64,000 nt of DNA. Source: Solirubrobacteraceae bacterium (GTDB lineage: Bacteria; Actinomycetota; Thermoleophilia; Solirubrobacterales; Solirubrobacteraceae). The notes under the pieces were generated by a model. That model was given only the letters and a program-made list of their open reading frames with translations. It searched no databases and was not told where the DNA came from. The DNA is taken from NCBI GenBank assembly GCA_030447505.1, contig JAUJOT010000005.1, positions 238,393 through 302,392 on the forward strand. Direction: 5' to 3'. Below are positions 52,151 to 61,887 of the stretch, piece after piece (position 1 is the stretch's first letter; every line of letters begins with the position of its first letter). Both the position numbers and the translations under genes were made by a program.

Positions 52151-52672
52151 ATGCTCGATCGCTCACGCTGGATCCGCCACGATCGCCATCGCTCGATCGA
52201 CGTTGCCGGCCGCGTCCGAGCCGGCACATGGAAGGGAATGGTCGCCGGGGCCGGCGGCGTCGCGGTGATGACGCTCGGCGAGAAGATCGAGCAGCGCCTC
52301 ACCGGCCGCCCGGACTCGTACATGCCGGCGCACACGCTTCAGCGCCTTCTCGGCCGGCAGCCCGACGGCGAGCCGCGCGCAATGAACCTCGGCATGCACA
52401 TCGGCCAGGCGATCCTCCTCGGAGCCTGGCGGGGATTGATGGCAGAAGGGGGCCTGCGCGGCCCGCGCGCGTCGGCGATGTTCACCGTCATCCGCCTTGC
52501 GAACGACCAGACGCTCGAGAACATCACCGGGCAGGGCGCCCCTCCTTGGACGTGGCCGCGCCGCGAGCTGATCGTCGATGTCCTGCACAAAGCGGTATAT
52601 GCCTTCGCCACGGGTGTCATCGCCGACGCGCTTGCCGAAGATCCGCCGGCCTGGCAGGAGGCGCGGCGCTGA
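52151..52672 (+). CDS. Conserved actinobacterial hypothetical membrane-associated protein
   Basis: 173 residues from ATG 52151. GTWKGMVAGAGGVAVMTLGE begins a short hydrophobic segment, then IEQRLTGRPDSYMPAHTLQR and the conserved IRLANDQTLENITGQGAPPW. Layout is similar to the YagU-like gene at 33247, with small hydrophobic stretches. Function unknown. Followed at 58 bp by another hypothetical gene. Confidence 0.7.
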   Translation: MLDRSRWIRHDRHRSIDVAGRVRAGTWKGMVAGAGGVAVMTLGEKIEQRLTGRPDSYMPAHTLQRLLGRQPDGEPRAMNLGMHIGQAILLGAWRGLMAEGGLRGPRASAMFTVIRLANDQTLENITGQGAPPWTWPRRELIVDVLHKAVYAFATGVIADALAEDPPAWQEARR

Positions 52673-52730
52673 GCGAGGAGCGGTCGGGCTCGGACGACAA
52701 GACGTTTGAGAACTGCAACTGAGGGACGCG

Positions 52731-53096
52731 TTGTCCGCAGATCAGCACCGAGACCTTGACCTGTCCGGCGAAGGCCTGGGTCCCGCTGTGGCCTCCGTTT
52801 CGAGGCCGGGCTACGAGGCGAGCTTGCACCTCGAGCGCGCCACGCAGCAGCTCTGGCTCGTCGAGCGCAGCCATGACTCGCACGGCGAAGACTGGACGGC
52901 TGCGGCGGCGCACGACGCGCTCGCCGCCTCGTTCGCGGAGGGCAGGCTGATCGTCGGCGGTCAAGTGTCCCTGCCTACCGTGGACGTCGAGGCTGTCGTT
53001 GGCGCTCGCGTTCAAGCGAATGCCCGCAGGCGCTTCGCGCTTGGGCTCAGACAGCGCTTCGGCCGACTGGCGAGGGAAACGCACTCCTATCCGTAG
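52731..53096 (+). CDS. Hypothetical protein, 121 residues
   Basis: TTG start 52731 with GAGGGA upstream. Soluble alpha/beta protein: RPGYEASLHLERATQQLWLV and WTAAAAHDALAASFAEGRLI. Basic C-terminus (ARRRFALGLRQRFGRLARET). No family recognised; coding character is good but evidence is only frame and composition. Confidence 0.5.
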   Translation: MSADQHRDLDLSGEGLGPAVASVSRPGYEASLHLERATQQLWLVERSHDSHGEDWTAAAAHDALAASFAEGRLIVGGQVSLPTVDVEAVVGARVQANARRRFALGLRQRFGRLARETHSYP

Positions 53097-53129
53097 TGCC
53101 GCCGCCGCCGGCGCAGCCGAGCCCGGCCG

Positions 53130-53954
53130 TCAGCGGGGCGTGTCCCAGGCCTGTAGGAGCGCGAGCGGGTCGACCGGTTCGCCGCCTTCGTGCCACCCAG
53201 GTGCAGTCCAGAGCTCGAAATGCAGATGACACGCGCTGGCCGCGCCGGTCTGTCCGACCTGACCGAGCGGTTGGCCGGCGCTGACGCGCTGTCCTTGCTC
53301 GACGGCGGCGGGGGCGAGCAAGTGCATGTAGGCCTGGCTCGTGCCGTCGTCGGCCTTGATGACGACGTAGTTGCCCGCCCGAGCGTGGAAGCGGGTCAGC
53401 GTGACCTGGCCCGCGAGCGCGGCGACGAGTGGTGTGCCGCAGGCGGCGAGAACGTCCTGCCCCTGGTGCCGGCGCGGGCCGCCGAAGCGGTTGATCTCGC
53501 TGCCGTAGTCGTGCGCGCCCTGAACGGGGAACACACCGGGCAGCGCTGCGACCGGCGCTGTCGCGGGCGGCGCGACAGCCGGCGGCAGGACCCGCAGGCG
53601 CGGGCCCGCGGCCGCGCTGTCGGCGGCGAGGACGCGCAGCCTGCCGCTGCGCGCTGACGCCGGGACCGTGACGAGCACGCGGTGCGGACTGGCGGCCTCG
53701 GGGCGCGCGCGACGATCGTCACGCGATCCGCGGGCACCGAGGAAGATCACCGTTCGCGTCTGCGCGAGGTTCTCCCCGCTCAAGCGCAGCACATACCCGC
53801 GCGGGCAGCTGGTCTGCTCGCCCGTCCCGCATTTCAGGGTCTTGACCTCGGGCTTCGAGTACCGTGCGCCACCGCTGCGCGGCGACGCGTGCGCGAGCGC
53901 CGCCGCCGGCATCGCAAGCACGGCGAGCAGCGTCACGGCCACGGCGCGGCGCAT
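53130..53954 (-). CDS. Secreted M23 metallopeptidase (peptidoglycan hydrolase)
   Basis: 274 residues; Sec signal 1-23 (TLLAVLAMPAAALAHAS). An N-terminal immunoglobulin-like domain is followed by LytM/M23: GGPRRHQGQDVLAACGTPLV (His and Asp of the first motif) and SACHLHFELWTAPG (HLH). The zinc site looks complete, so endopeptidase activity on cell wall is expected. A c-di-AMP riboswitch-like RNA precedes the gene on the same strand, linking it to c-di-AMP levels. Confidence 0.9.
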   Translation of the reverse strand: MRRAVAVTLLAVLAMPAAALAHASPRSGGARYSKPEVKTLKCGTGEQTSCPRGYVLRLSGENLAQTRTVIFLGARGSRDDRRARPEAASPHRVLVTVPASARSGRLRVLAADSAAAGPRLRVLPPAVAPPATAPVAALPGVFPVQGAHDYGSEINRFGGPRRHQGQDVLAACGTPLVAALAGQVTLTRFHARAGNYVVIKADDGTSQAYMHLLAPAAVEQGQRVSAGQPLGQVGQTGAASACHLHFELWTAPGWHEGGEPVDPLALLQAWDTPR

Positions 53955-53979
53955 CAGTCGGTGAACGGTCCGGGCGATC

Positions 53980-54135
53980 GTCAGCTTCCTGTCTCCAGGC
54001 GCCTACGAGGTGAGCTGACGGGCTCGCACGCAACCAGCGCGCTACGGCTTGCACAGAAGCCGATTCGCCCCAACGACCCGGTTCCCCCGCTCCCACCGGC
54101 ACTGGCCCGGCGAGACTCGGCGCATCAACGCCACG
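53980..54135 (-). promoter_or_regulatory. c-di-AMP (ydaO/yuaA) riboswitch
   Basis: Read on the minus strand from 54135: CCGGTGGGAGCGGGGGAACC, then TTGGGGCGAATCGG, GCCGTAG, and GCCCGTCAGCTCACCTCGTA with GGCGCCTGGAGAC. These are the ordered conserved blocks of the ydaO-yuaA RNA: GCGGGGGAACC, GGGGUGAAUCC, GUAG and CCCGUCAGCUAACCUCGUAGGCG. It ends about 30 nt before the M23 peptidase start. In actinobacteria this RNA turns off wall hydrolases when c-di-AMP is high. Confidence 0.85.
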
Positions 54136-54459
54136 CAGCCTAACGCGCCGTCCGGCATCGCGCACGCCGCACGTCGCGATGTTGGCGTCACGCGTGCCCC
54201 GCAGCGGCCGTCCGAGGGAGTAGCTGGCGCGTGCGCAGCCGTGATCGGAACTTCGCGCCCGCGCCGCCGGGTACGCTCGCGAACGTGAGCCCGATCGCCC
54301 TACGAGCCGAGCTGCGCCGCCGGCGCTCTTGCTCGCTCTCGTCGCTCGTGCTGCTCTGCATCAGTCGGCGTTGATCGGCAGCTGACCGCCGACGCGCCTC
54401 ATGCGCGCCGCGGATCGCGTGTGCCCGATCAACCGAAGACCAAGGAGACCCACCACTCA
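54136..54459. other. Divergent intergenic region
   Basis: About 320 bp between the M23 riboswitch and the DUF305 gene. Must contain both promoters. A short GTG ORF at about 54285 (VSPIALRAELRRRRSCSLSS) runs 29 codons but shows no family. No repeat or further RNA seen. Confidence 0.4.
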
Positions 54460-55071
54460 ATGAGACTCATCAACACAAGCACGCTGGCGGCGCTCGCGGC
54501 TGCCGCAGCGCTGGCCGTCGCCGCCTGCGGCGACGACGAAACCAGCAGCAGCTCGGCGTCGGGCGCCGGCGGAAACGGCGTCGACCGCGCGTTCGTGGCG
54601 GACATGATCCCGCACCACGAGTCGGCGATCGAGATGGCCAAGATCGCTCAGCAGCGCGGCGAGAGCGCGTTCGTCAAACAGCTCGCCGACGACATCGCGA
54701 CCTCGCAGAGCGAGGAGATCGCGACGATGCGCCGTGAGGACGAGGAACTCGAGCAGGCCGGCGTCAAGCGCGGCTCGCTCGGCGTGCCCGACCACATGAA
54801 GGGGATGGAGGACGACCCCGCGAAGCTGAAGACCGCTGAGCCGTTCGACGCAGCGTTCATCAAGATGATGATCCCCCACCACGAGGGCGCGATCGAGATG
54901 GCCGAGGTCGAGCTCGCCAAGGGCGAGGACCCCGAGCTCAAGGCCCTCGCGCAGGACATCATCGACGCCCAGCAGCGCGAGATCGCCGACATGCGCAAGC
55001 ACCTCGCCGACAGCGGCTCCTCCGACGGCGGCACGCAGGACGGCGATCACGGCTCCGGACACTCGGGCTGA
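54460..55071 (+). CDS. DUF305 lipoprotein
   Basis: 203 residues from ATG 54460 after AAGGAGA. Lipobox VAACGDDE at about residue 24; then two DUF305 repeats, each with a PHHE metal-type motif: FVADMIPHHESAIEMAKIAQ and FIKMMIPHHEGAIEMAEVEL. The His-rich, acidic tail (DGDHGSGHSG) may also bind metal. Family members bind copper or sit in metal-stress contexts. Extracellular, lipid-anchored. Confidence 0.9.
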   Translation: MRLINTSTLAALAAAAALAVAACGDDETSSSSASGAGGNGVDRAFVADMIPHHESAIEMAKIAQQRGESAFVKQLADDIATSQSEEIATMRREDEELEQAGVKRGSLGVPDHMKGMEDDPAKLKTAEPFDAAFIKMMIPHHEGAIEMAEVELAKGEDPELKALAQDIIDAQQREIADMRKHLADSGSSDGGTQDGDHGSGHSG

Positions 55072-55083
55072 GGGCCGCGCGGT

Positions 55084-55108
55084 GCGGCGCCGGCCGATCC
55101 GGCGCCGC
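55084..55108 (+). terminator. Hairpin after DUF305 gene
   Basis: GCGGCGCCGG (55084-55093) pairs with CCGGCGCCGC (55099-55108) across a 5-nt loop, 12 nt after the DUF305 stop and 11 nt before the Lgt-like gene. May end or attenuate transcription into that gene. Confidence 0.5.
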
Positions 55109-55119
55109 CGCGCCTGCTC

Positions 55120-55950
55120 GTGAGCATCTCGACCATGGCCGTCATCACGATCGGCATCGATCCGACGATCGAGCTCGGACCGATCACGCTCGCCTGGCAC
55201 GGCATCACGATCGCGCTGGGCATCCTGATCGGCGGCCTCGCCGCCGCACGCTGGCTGCGCGAACGTGACCTGTCGCCCGAGCCGATGTACACCTTCACCG
55301 CGCTCGCGGCGGTCGGGGGCATCGTCGGCGCGCGCATCTTCTATCTCCTCGAGCACGACCCGGGCGCGCTGCTCGCGCCCGACCGGCTGATCGGAAGCAA
55401 CGGGTTCACGTTCGACGGCGGCGTGATCCTCGCCGCACTGCTGATCGCCGGCTACGTGCACCGGACGGGCCTCAGCGGTCGCTATCTCGACGCCGGCGCC
55501 GCCGGGCTTCCGCTCGGCGTCGCGATCGGCCGCATCGGCGACGTCATCAACGGCGAGCACTACGGCGAGCGCAGCACGTTCCTGCTCGCCGTGCGCAACT
55601 CGCACCCCGACGCGCTGACGCCCAACCCCGATTTCGCCTACCACAGCGGCGGTCTCTACGAAGTGCTGCTGGCGACGATCATCTTCGCCGTGATCTGGCC
55701 GCTGCGCCACCGCTTCAAGCGGCCCGGCGACCTCGCATGGCTCGTGCTCGGCCTCTTCGCGGCGGGGCGGTTCTTCGAGTTCTTCCTGCGCGGCGACAGC
55801 CCGCAGCTGGCACTCGGTCTCAACAACGCGCAATGGACGAGCGTCGCGCTGCTGGCGATCGTCGTCATCGGCCACGCGCTGACGAAACGCCGCGCCGACC
55901 AACGCGCGACGTCCGCCGACGGCGCGGCAGTAGCGTCCGCGCAGGAGTGA
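55120..55950 (+). CDS. lgt: Lgt-like prolipoprotein diacylglyceryl transferase homologue
   Basis: 276 residues from a GTG. Seven membrane segments (ITLAWHGITIALGILIGGLA; TFTALAAVGGIVGARIFYLL; and so on). Arg138 in GVAIGRIGDVINGEHYG and Arg in GRFFEFFLRGDS match the two key Arg of Lgt. The H103-equivalent lies in GFTFDGGVI, where Asp99 replaces the His. This may mark a paralogue with altered activity. Its neighbour encodes a lipoprotein. Confidence 0.78.
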   Translation: MSISTMAVITIGIDPTIELGPITLAWHGITIALGILIGGLAAARWLRERDLSPEPMYTFTALAAVGGIVGARIFYLLEHDPGALLAPDRLIGSNGFTFDGGVILAALLIAGYVHRTGLSGRYLDAGAAGLPLGVAIGRIGDVINGEHYGERSTFLLAVRNSHPDALTPNPDFAYHSGGLYEVLLATIIFAVIWPLRHRFKRPGDLAWLVLGLFAAGRFFEFFLRGDSPQLALGLNNAQWTSVALLAIVVIGHALTKRRADQRATSADGAAVASAQE

Positions 55951-56037
55951 CGATCAGGAGCGCCGGACGTCGAAGGAGCACGCGCGGGCGCGAACCCGCA
56001 GCGAGCGCACCCCGCACAACGTCACCGCCGAGTCTGA

Positions 56038-57140
<1,103 letters not shown>

Positions 57141-57209
57141 GCGCCCAAGCAGGTAGCTCCAAACCCGGTAGCCGCCACTCGCTCACGTCGAGCTCAGATG
57201 TTCGCGCGC

Positions 57210-58466
57210 TCAGCCTGCCATCGAGCGCCGTCGGCGCGGTGCGCGTCGCCAGCCTGCGGCTGCGCGACCCGCCGGGAGCGAGCGAGACAGCGCGCCTGCT
57301 GCGAGCACGAAGACGGCTGATGCCCAGAGGCAGGCCTGAAGGCCGATCCATTGGTACAGCACGCCGGAGAGGACGGTGCCGGCGAGACGTCCGCCGGCGT
57401 TTGCCATGTAGTAGAAGCCGACATTCATCGCGACTTTGTCGCCGTCGGCGTAGGCGAGGATGAGGTAGCTGTGGACGGCCGAGTTGAGCGCGAACACGAG
57501 GCCGAACACGAGCAGGCCGACGACGACCGCCAGCGTCCCGTCGGTCCCGGCGGCGAGCGCGATCGCGATCGCTGCCGGGAAGACGGCGAGCAGGAACGCG
57601 AGCCATGTCGCGGTGTGTCCGTCGGGATCGCGGATGTGGCGCGGTGCGGCGGCCTGCACGATTCCATAGCCGATCACCCACGCGGCGAGGAACGTTCCGA
57701 CCTGCCAGAAGCTCCAGCCCTGCTCGGTGCGCAGGTAGACGGGGACGCCGACGACGAACCACACGTCGCGGGAGGCGAACAGGAAGATCCGGGCGGCGGC
57801 GAGGGCGTTGACGGAGCGGTTGTTGGAGAACATGCCGCGGAACTTCGCCTTGCGGTCGGGGCGGCCGAGGTCGCCGCGCATGAGCACCAGCACGACGACG
57901 AGCGCGGTTGCGACGAGGCCCATGAGCACGCCGAGGGCGGCGTGGAAGCCGGTGGTCGTCAGCAGCAGGCCGCCGAGGAAGAATCCGACGCCCTTGAGCG
58001 CGTTCTTCGATCCCGTCAGCAGCGACACCCAGCGATAGAGCTGGCCCGAGGCGTCCTCTGGCACGACGAGCTTGATCGCGCTCTTGGAGCTCATCTTCGT
58101 CAGGTCCTTGGCGATGCCCGAGAACGCCTGGGCGACCATCACGTACGGCACGACGAGCAGCGACTCGGGGGCGACGAGCAGCATCGCGAGCGCCAGCAGC
58201 TGCGTTGCGAGGCCGCCGAGCAGCGTGAATCGCAGACCGAGGCGGGCGGCGAGCCAGCCGCCGACGAGGTTCGTGACGATGCCGAAGAACTCGTAGAAGA
58301 GAAACAGCGTGGCGACGGCGATCGGGCTGTAGCCGCGCTCGTAGAAGTAGAAGAGGACGAGCAGCCGGATCGCGCCGTCGGTGATCGTGTCGGCCCAGTA
58401 CGCGCCGGTGACCAGGACGTAGTTGCGCAGGTCCGCCGTCCGCCGGCTGTCCTGGGCCGCCTCCAT
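57210..58466 (-). CDS. arsJ: ArsJ-type organoarsenical efflux MFS transporter
   Basis: 418 residues from ATG 58466 (4 bp after the GAPDH stop). Twelve helices; ArsJ-like signatures are NYVLVTGAYWADTITDGAIR, SPIAVATLFLFYEFFGIVTN and GQLYRWVSLLTGSKNALKG. ArsJ exports 1-arseno-3-phosphoglycerate made from arsenate by the linked GAPDH. Gene order arsJ-gapdh is the textbook pair. N-terminal alternative start at 58544 overlaps GAPDH. Confidence 0.87.
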   Translation of the reverse strand: MEAAQDSRRTADLRNYVLVTGAYWADTITDGAIRLLVLFYFYERGYSPIAVATLFLFYEFFGIVTNLVGGWLAARLGLRFTLLGGLATQLLALAMLLVAPESLLVVPYVMVAQAFSGIAKDLTKMSSKSAIKLVVPEDASGQLYRWVSLLTGSKNALKGVGFFLGGLLLTTTGFHAALGVLMGLVATALVVVLVLMRGDLGRPDRKAKFRGMFSNNRSVNALAAARIFLFASRDVWFVVGVPVYLRTEQGWSFWQVGTFLAAWVIGYGIVQAAAPRHIRDPDGHTATWLAFLLAVFPAAIAIALAAGTDGTLAVVVGLLVFGLVFALNSAVHSYLILAYADGDKVAMNVGFYYMANAGGRLAGTVLSGVLYQWIGLQACLWASAVFVLAAGALSRSLPAGRAAAGWRRAPRRRRSMAG

Positions 58467-58470
58467 CGCG

Positions 58471-59487
58471 CTACCGCTCGAGTCGTGCGCCGACGGCTGC
58501 GGCGAGCTCGACGAGCCGGTTGGCGTAGCCCCACTCGTTGTCATACCAGGCCAGGACCTTCACCTGGGTCTCGTCGGTGACCATCGTCGAGAGCGCGTCG
58601 AGAATCCCCGAGCGCGGGTCGTCCTTGTAGTCGACCGAGACCAGCGGGCGCTCCTCGTAGCCGAGGATCCCGGCCAGCGGCCCATCGGCGGCGGCTTTCA
58701 TCAGTGCGTTGACCTCCTCGATCGTGGTGGCCCGCGCGACCTCGAAGACGGCGTCGGTCAGCGAGGCGTTGAGCAGCGGGACGCGGACGGCCAGGCCGTC
58801 GAGCTTGCCCTGCAGCTCCGGGACGATCAGCCCGATCGCCGTCGCCGACCCGGTCGTCGTGGGGATCAGCGAGACCGACGCCGCCCGTGCACGGCGCAGA
58901 TCCTTGTGCGGGGCGTCGACGATCGTCTGCGTGTTGGTCATGTCATGCAGTGTCGTGACCGAGCCGCGCAGGATCCCGATGCCCTCGTGGATCACCTTGA
59001 CGAGCGGCGCCAGGCAGTTCGTCGTGCACGACGCTGCCGTGACGATGTCGTGGACAGCGGGGTCATAGCGGTCGTCGTTGACGCCGACGACGATGTTCAA
59101 CGCGCGCTCGTCCTTGACCGGTGCGGCGACGACCACTTTCCCCACGCCCTGCTCGAAGTAGGGCGTGAGCGAGTCGATGGTGCGGAACCTGCCCGAGCAC
59201 TCGAGCACGATCTCGGCGCCATGCTCGTTCCGCACGTCGCCCGGGGCAGCAACGTTGCTGTAGGCGAGTGCGGCGCCGTCGACGGTGAGCGTCGCGCCTT
59301 CGCCGATCGCCTCGCGATCCCAACGGCCGTGCACGGAGTCGAAGCCCAACAGGTGCGCGGCAGTCGCGGCGTCGCCATGCGGTTCGTTGAGGTGGACGAA
59401 CTGCAGGTCGTCGCGGTCCCATCCCGCTCGCAATGCCAGACGGCCGATCCGGCCGAAGCCGTTGATCGCGATGCGGGTGGGGATCAT
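58471..59487 (-). CDS. Arsenate-linked glyceraldehyde-3-phosphate dehydrogenase
   Basis: 338 residues. NAD site [17 protein letters not shown], catalytic C154 in [20 protein letters not shown], and the NAMKPR-type [12 protein letters not shown] at the C-terminus. Full GAPDH length. Beside arsJ, it is best read as the resistance GAPDH that forms 1-arseno-3-phosphoglycerate from arsenate and G3P. Divergent from arsR across a 76-bp control region. Confidence 0.88.
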   Translation of the reverse strand: MIPTRIAINGFGRIGRLALRAGWDRDDLQFVHLNEPHGDAATAAHLLGFDSVHGRWDREAIGEGATLTVDGAALAYSNVAAPGDVRNEHGAEIVLECSGRFRTIDSLTPYFEQGVGKVVVAAPVKDERALNIVVGVNDDRYDPAVHDIVTAASCTTNCLAPLVKVIHEGIGILRGSVTTLHDMTNTQTIVDAPHKDLRRARAASVSLIPTTTGSATAIGLIVPELQGKLDGLAVRVPLLNASLTDAVFEVARATTIEEVNALMKAAADGPLAGILGYEERPLVSVDYKDDPRSGILDALSTMVTDETQVKVLAWYDNEWGYANRLVELAAAVGARLER

Positions 59488-59519
59488 GAGCTCCTGCCTT
59501 GCACGGTGACAGGCGGCAC

Positions 59520-59563
59520 CGTATCGATTGACAGATGTCGTTTCAATCGGTATATCTGGATTG
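59520..59563. promoter_or_regulatory. Divergent ars promoter with candidate ArsR operator
   Basis: Between the GAPDH start (59487) and arsR start (59564). Unusually A/T-rich for this genome (ATCGATTGACAGATG; GGTATATCTGG). CAATC (59544-59548) and GATTG (59559-59563) form an inverted repeat of the ArsR operator type, directly abutting the arsR ATG. Binding here would block both transcripts. Confidence 0.6.
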
Positions 59564-59917
59564 ATGGCGGTCGATCTGGAGCTGATGCCGAAGAAGAAGC
59601 GCGCCGCCGGCGAGCGCTGCTGCGAACCGGTCGTCTATCCCGACGTCGAACGCGCGCACGCCGCGCGGATGGCAGAGGTCGCCAAGGCGCTGGGCGACCC
59701 GATCCGCCTGCAGCTCGTCGACGTCTTGCGCCGCCACGCCGGCGAGGTCTGCGTCTGCGAGCTCGTACCGCTGTTCGACATCTCACAATCGACGCTCTCT
59801 CACCACCTCTCGAAGCTGCGCGCGGCCGGGATCGTCGACTCCGAGCGCCGCGGGCTGTGGGCCTATTACTACGTCTGTCCCGATGCGCTGAAGGAGCTGT
59901 CCGCATGGCTGAGCTGA
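59564..59917 (+). CDS. arsR: ArsR-family arsenic-responsive repressor
   Basis: 117 residues from ATG 59564. Winged helix with [20 protein letters not shown]. Candidate As(III) ligands are C63 and C65 in GEVCVCELV (the ELCVC box of ArsR) and C19-C20 in GERCCEPV, a second Cys pair near the N-terminus as in some actinobacterial ArsR. Overlaps arsM by 13 bp. Confidence 0.9.
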   Translation: MAVDLELMPKKKRAAGERCCEPVVYPDVERAHAARMAEVAKALGDPIRLQLVDVLRRHAGEVCVCELVPLFDISQSTLSHHLSKLRAAGIVDSERRGLWAYYYVCPDALKELSAWLS

Positions 59918-60726
59918 CCGACACCGACATCCGTGAGCTCGTGCGCGAGCGCTACGCCGCCGCCGCAACGGCCATCGCCGGAGGCGCGGCGGCCGTCGAT
60001 CCGATGGCCGAACCGGCGTCGTCGTGCTGCGGTCCGGCCACGGCGGCCGGCTCGTCGTGCTGCGCGCCCGTCGGCCTCGAGGACGCCGCCGGCAACGAGG
60101 TCTTCGGCGGCTCGCTCTACGACAGCGAGGACGGCGCGGACGACGCGCCGGTGCAGGCCTCGCTGGGCTGCGGCGTGCCGACCGCGGTCGCCGACCTGCA
60201 CGACGGCGACGTCGTCCTCGACCTCGGATCGGGCGCCGGCGCCGACGTCCTCATCAGCGCGCGCCGCGTCGCGCCGAGCGGACGCGCGATCGGCCTCGAC
60301 ATGACCGACGAGATGCTCGAGCTCGCGCGCGCCAACGCCGCCGCAGCGGGCATCGACAACGCGCAGTTCGTCAAGGGCTACCTCGAGCAGCTGCCGCTGC
60401 CGGACTCCAGCGTCGACGTCGTCATCTCCAACTGCGTCATCAACCTCTCGGGGGATAAGCCGCAGGTGCTGCGCGAGGCCGCGCGCGTCCTGCGTCCGGG
60501 CGGGCGCTTTGCGATCTCCGACGTCGTCGCGGACCCCGACATGGACGAGGCCACGCGCGCCGACATGGCGCAGTGGACCGGCTGCGTCGCCGGTGCGCTG
60601 ACGCGCCTGCAGTTCGAGCGCTCGCTCGCCGACGCCGGCCTGGTCGACGTCGAGATCCGCGAGACGCACCGCGTCCACAAGCACGCCGCCGCCGCGATCG
60701 TGCGTGCACGCAAGCCGCAGGCTTGA
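59905..60726 (+). CDS. arsM: Arsenite S-adenosylmethionine methyltransferase ArsM
   Basis: 273 residues. SAM motif [19 protein letters not shown]. Conserved As-binding Cys in C89 (LGCGVP), C177 (SNCVINLS) and C227 (TGCVAGAL). Two CC pairs in [19 protein letters not shown] at residues about 40-53 add possible As(III) sites and are common in ArsM. Methylates As(III) to volatile or less toxic forms. Start lies inside arsR. Confidence 0.92.
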   Translation: MAELTDTDIRELVRERYAAAATAIAGGAAAVDPMAEPASSCCGPATAAGSSCCAPVGLEDAAGNEVFGGSLYDSEDGADDAPVQASLGCGVPTAVADLHDGDVVLDLGSGAGADVLISARRVAPSGRAIGLDMTDEMLELARANAAAAGIDNAQFVKGYLEQLPLPDSSVDVVISNCVINLSGDKPQVLREAARVLRPGGRFAISDVVADPDMDEATRADMAQWTGCVAGALTRLQFERSLADAGLVDVEIRETHRVHKHAAAAIVRARKPQA

Positions 60727-61533
60727 GCCCGGCGGATCATTCGGCTGTAGAGGGCCTCAGAGAAAGCCTACGAGGTCCGACCTGACTGCCCCGGGACGTC
60801 ACCGAAGTCACCGCTGAGCTGTGACCCTCAGGCGCTGGCTGCCGTCAAGAACCCGCCGGTCGTCCATGCAACGGTCCCTCAGCAGGACTCCCGCCAGCGG
60901 AACGACAACCCCGACGGCGCCGCCGGGGCTCCACCCGTTCCGCGGACGTCGCGGGAGTGTGTGCGTCAGGCTGCGTGCGCGCCGGCTCGGAGCGCGTCGG
61001 CCGCAGCAGAGTTGAGGTCGGTCCCCGTACGAAACGCGCTGCGCGCCCCGGAGCCCGAGCACCGCCTCGGGCACGGCGACCCGGGGCGAGGGGCGCGCCG
61101 GCCGCATTACCCTTGCTCGCAGATGTCCAAGCGCCCAGCTGGGTGCCATCGCCGGGGCGGTCGACGCGCAACGTCTCGGCCTTGTCGATGAGCTCGTCGA
61201 GCTCGTCCGAGGTGATCTCGTCGTCGTGCATGGCTAGATGATGCTTGTCCAGCGGTCGCGGTGGTAGCACCGCCGCACCGTAGCCACCGCGGCCTGCGCC
61301 AACATGACTCTCGCCCGCTGTTTCAGGCGGTCGCACAAGCGAAGCCTAATCGCTGTCTCGTGCCGTTACCTGCGATCAGCCGCCGGCGAAACGCCTCGCC
61401 TCGTCAATCACCAACGACGTCTTGCCCGACGAGACGGCGTTGATCGGAGTCCACTTCATGATGACAACGAACTGTTCCTCGGACTCGGGATCCTGCCGAG
61501 ATGGCTACTGCGTGTCGGGCCCTGGGTGTGGCG
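60727..61533. other. Gene-poor, probably decayed region
   Basis: About 800 bp without a credible gene. Minus-strand pieces are protein-like: at about 61100-61227 MHDDEITSDELDELIDKAET, and at about 61391-61462 MKWTPINAVSSGKTSLVIDE, the latter with a P-loop-like end. Neither continues into a domain. Likely debris bordering the IS3 element. Confidence 0.4.
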
Positions 61534-61608
61534 TGACCCCGGTGGTTCGGTCCGGTGCTTGTGAGAGTACTTCTCGCCCACGATCATGGGCAGCGAGGAC
61601 TCCAACGC

Positions 61609-61887
61609 ATGAAGCGACGCAGGCACACTCCCGAGCAGGTCATCCGCAAGCTGCGCGAGGCGGAGCGGATGCTGAGCGAGGGCAAGACGATCGCGGAGCT
61701 CTGCAAGGAGCTTGAGGTCTCCGAGCAGACGTTCCATCGCTGGCGCAACCAGTACGGCGGGATGAAGGCCGATGACGTCAAGCGCCTCAAGGAGCTTGAG
61801 CGTGAGAACACGCGGTTGAAGGCGATCGTGGCTGACCAGGCCCTGGAGTGTCAGGCGTTGAAGGAGGTTGCTCGGGGAAACTGGTGA
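61609..61887 (+). CDS. IS3-family OrfA (transposase HTH subunit)
   Basis: 92 residues from ATG 61609. HTH of IS3 OrfA: HTPEQVIRKLREAERMLSEG and EVSEQTFHRWRNQYGGMKAD, then a leucine-rich coiled coil (LKELERENTRLKAIVADQAL). Its TGA overlaps the GTG used for orfB (GTGA at 61884). Confidence 0.92.
   Translation: MKRRRHTPEQVIRKLREAERMLSEGKTIAELCKELEVSEQTFHRWRNQYGGMKADDVKRLKELERENTRLKAIVADQALECQALKEVARGNW

Noticed and set aside
50388-52229. 613-residue version of the PLP decarboxylase
   Set aside because: The extra N-terminus is Arg/Ser-rich shadow sequence and overlaps the plus-strand gene's upstream region; family similarity starts after the GTG at 51920.
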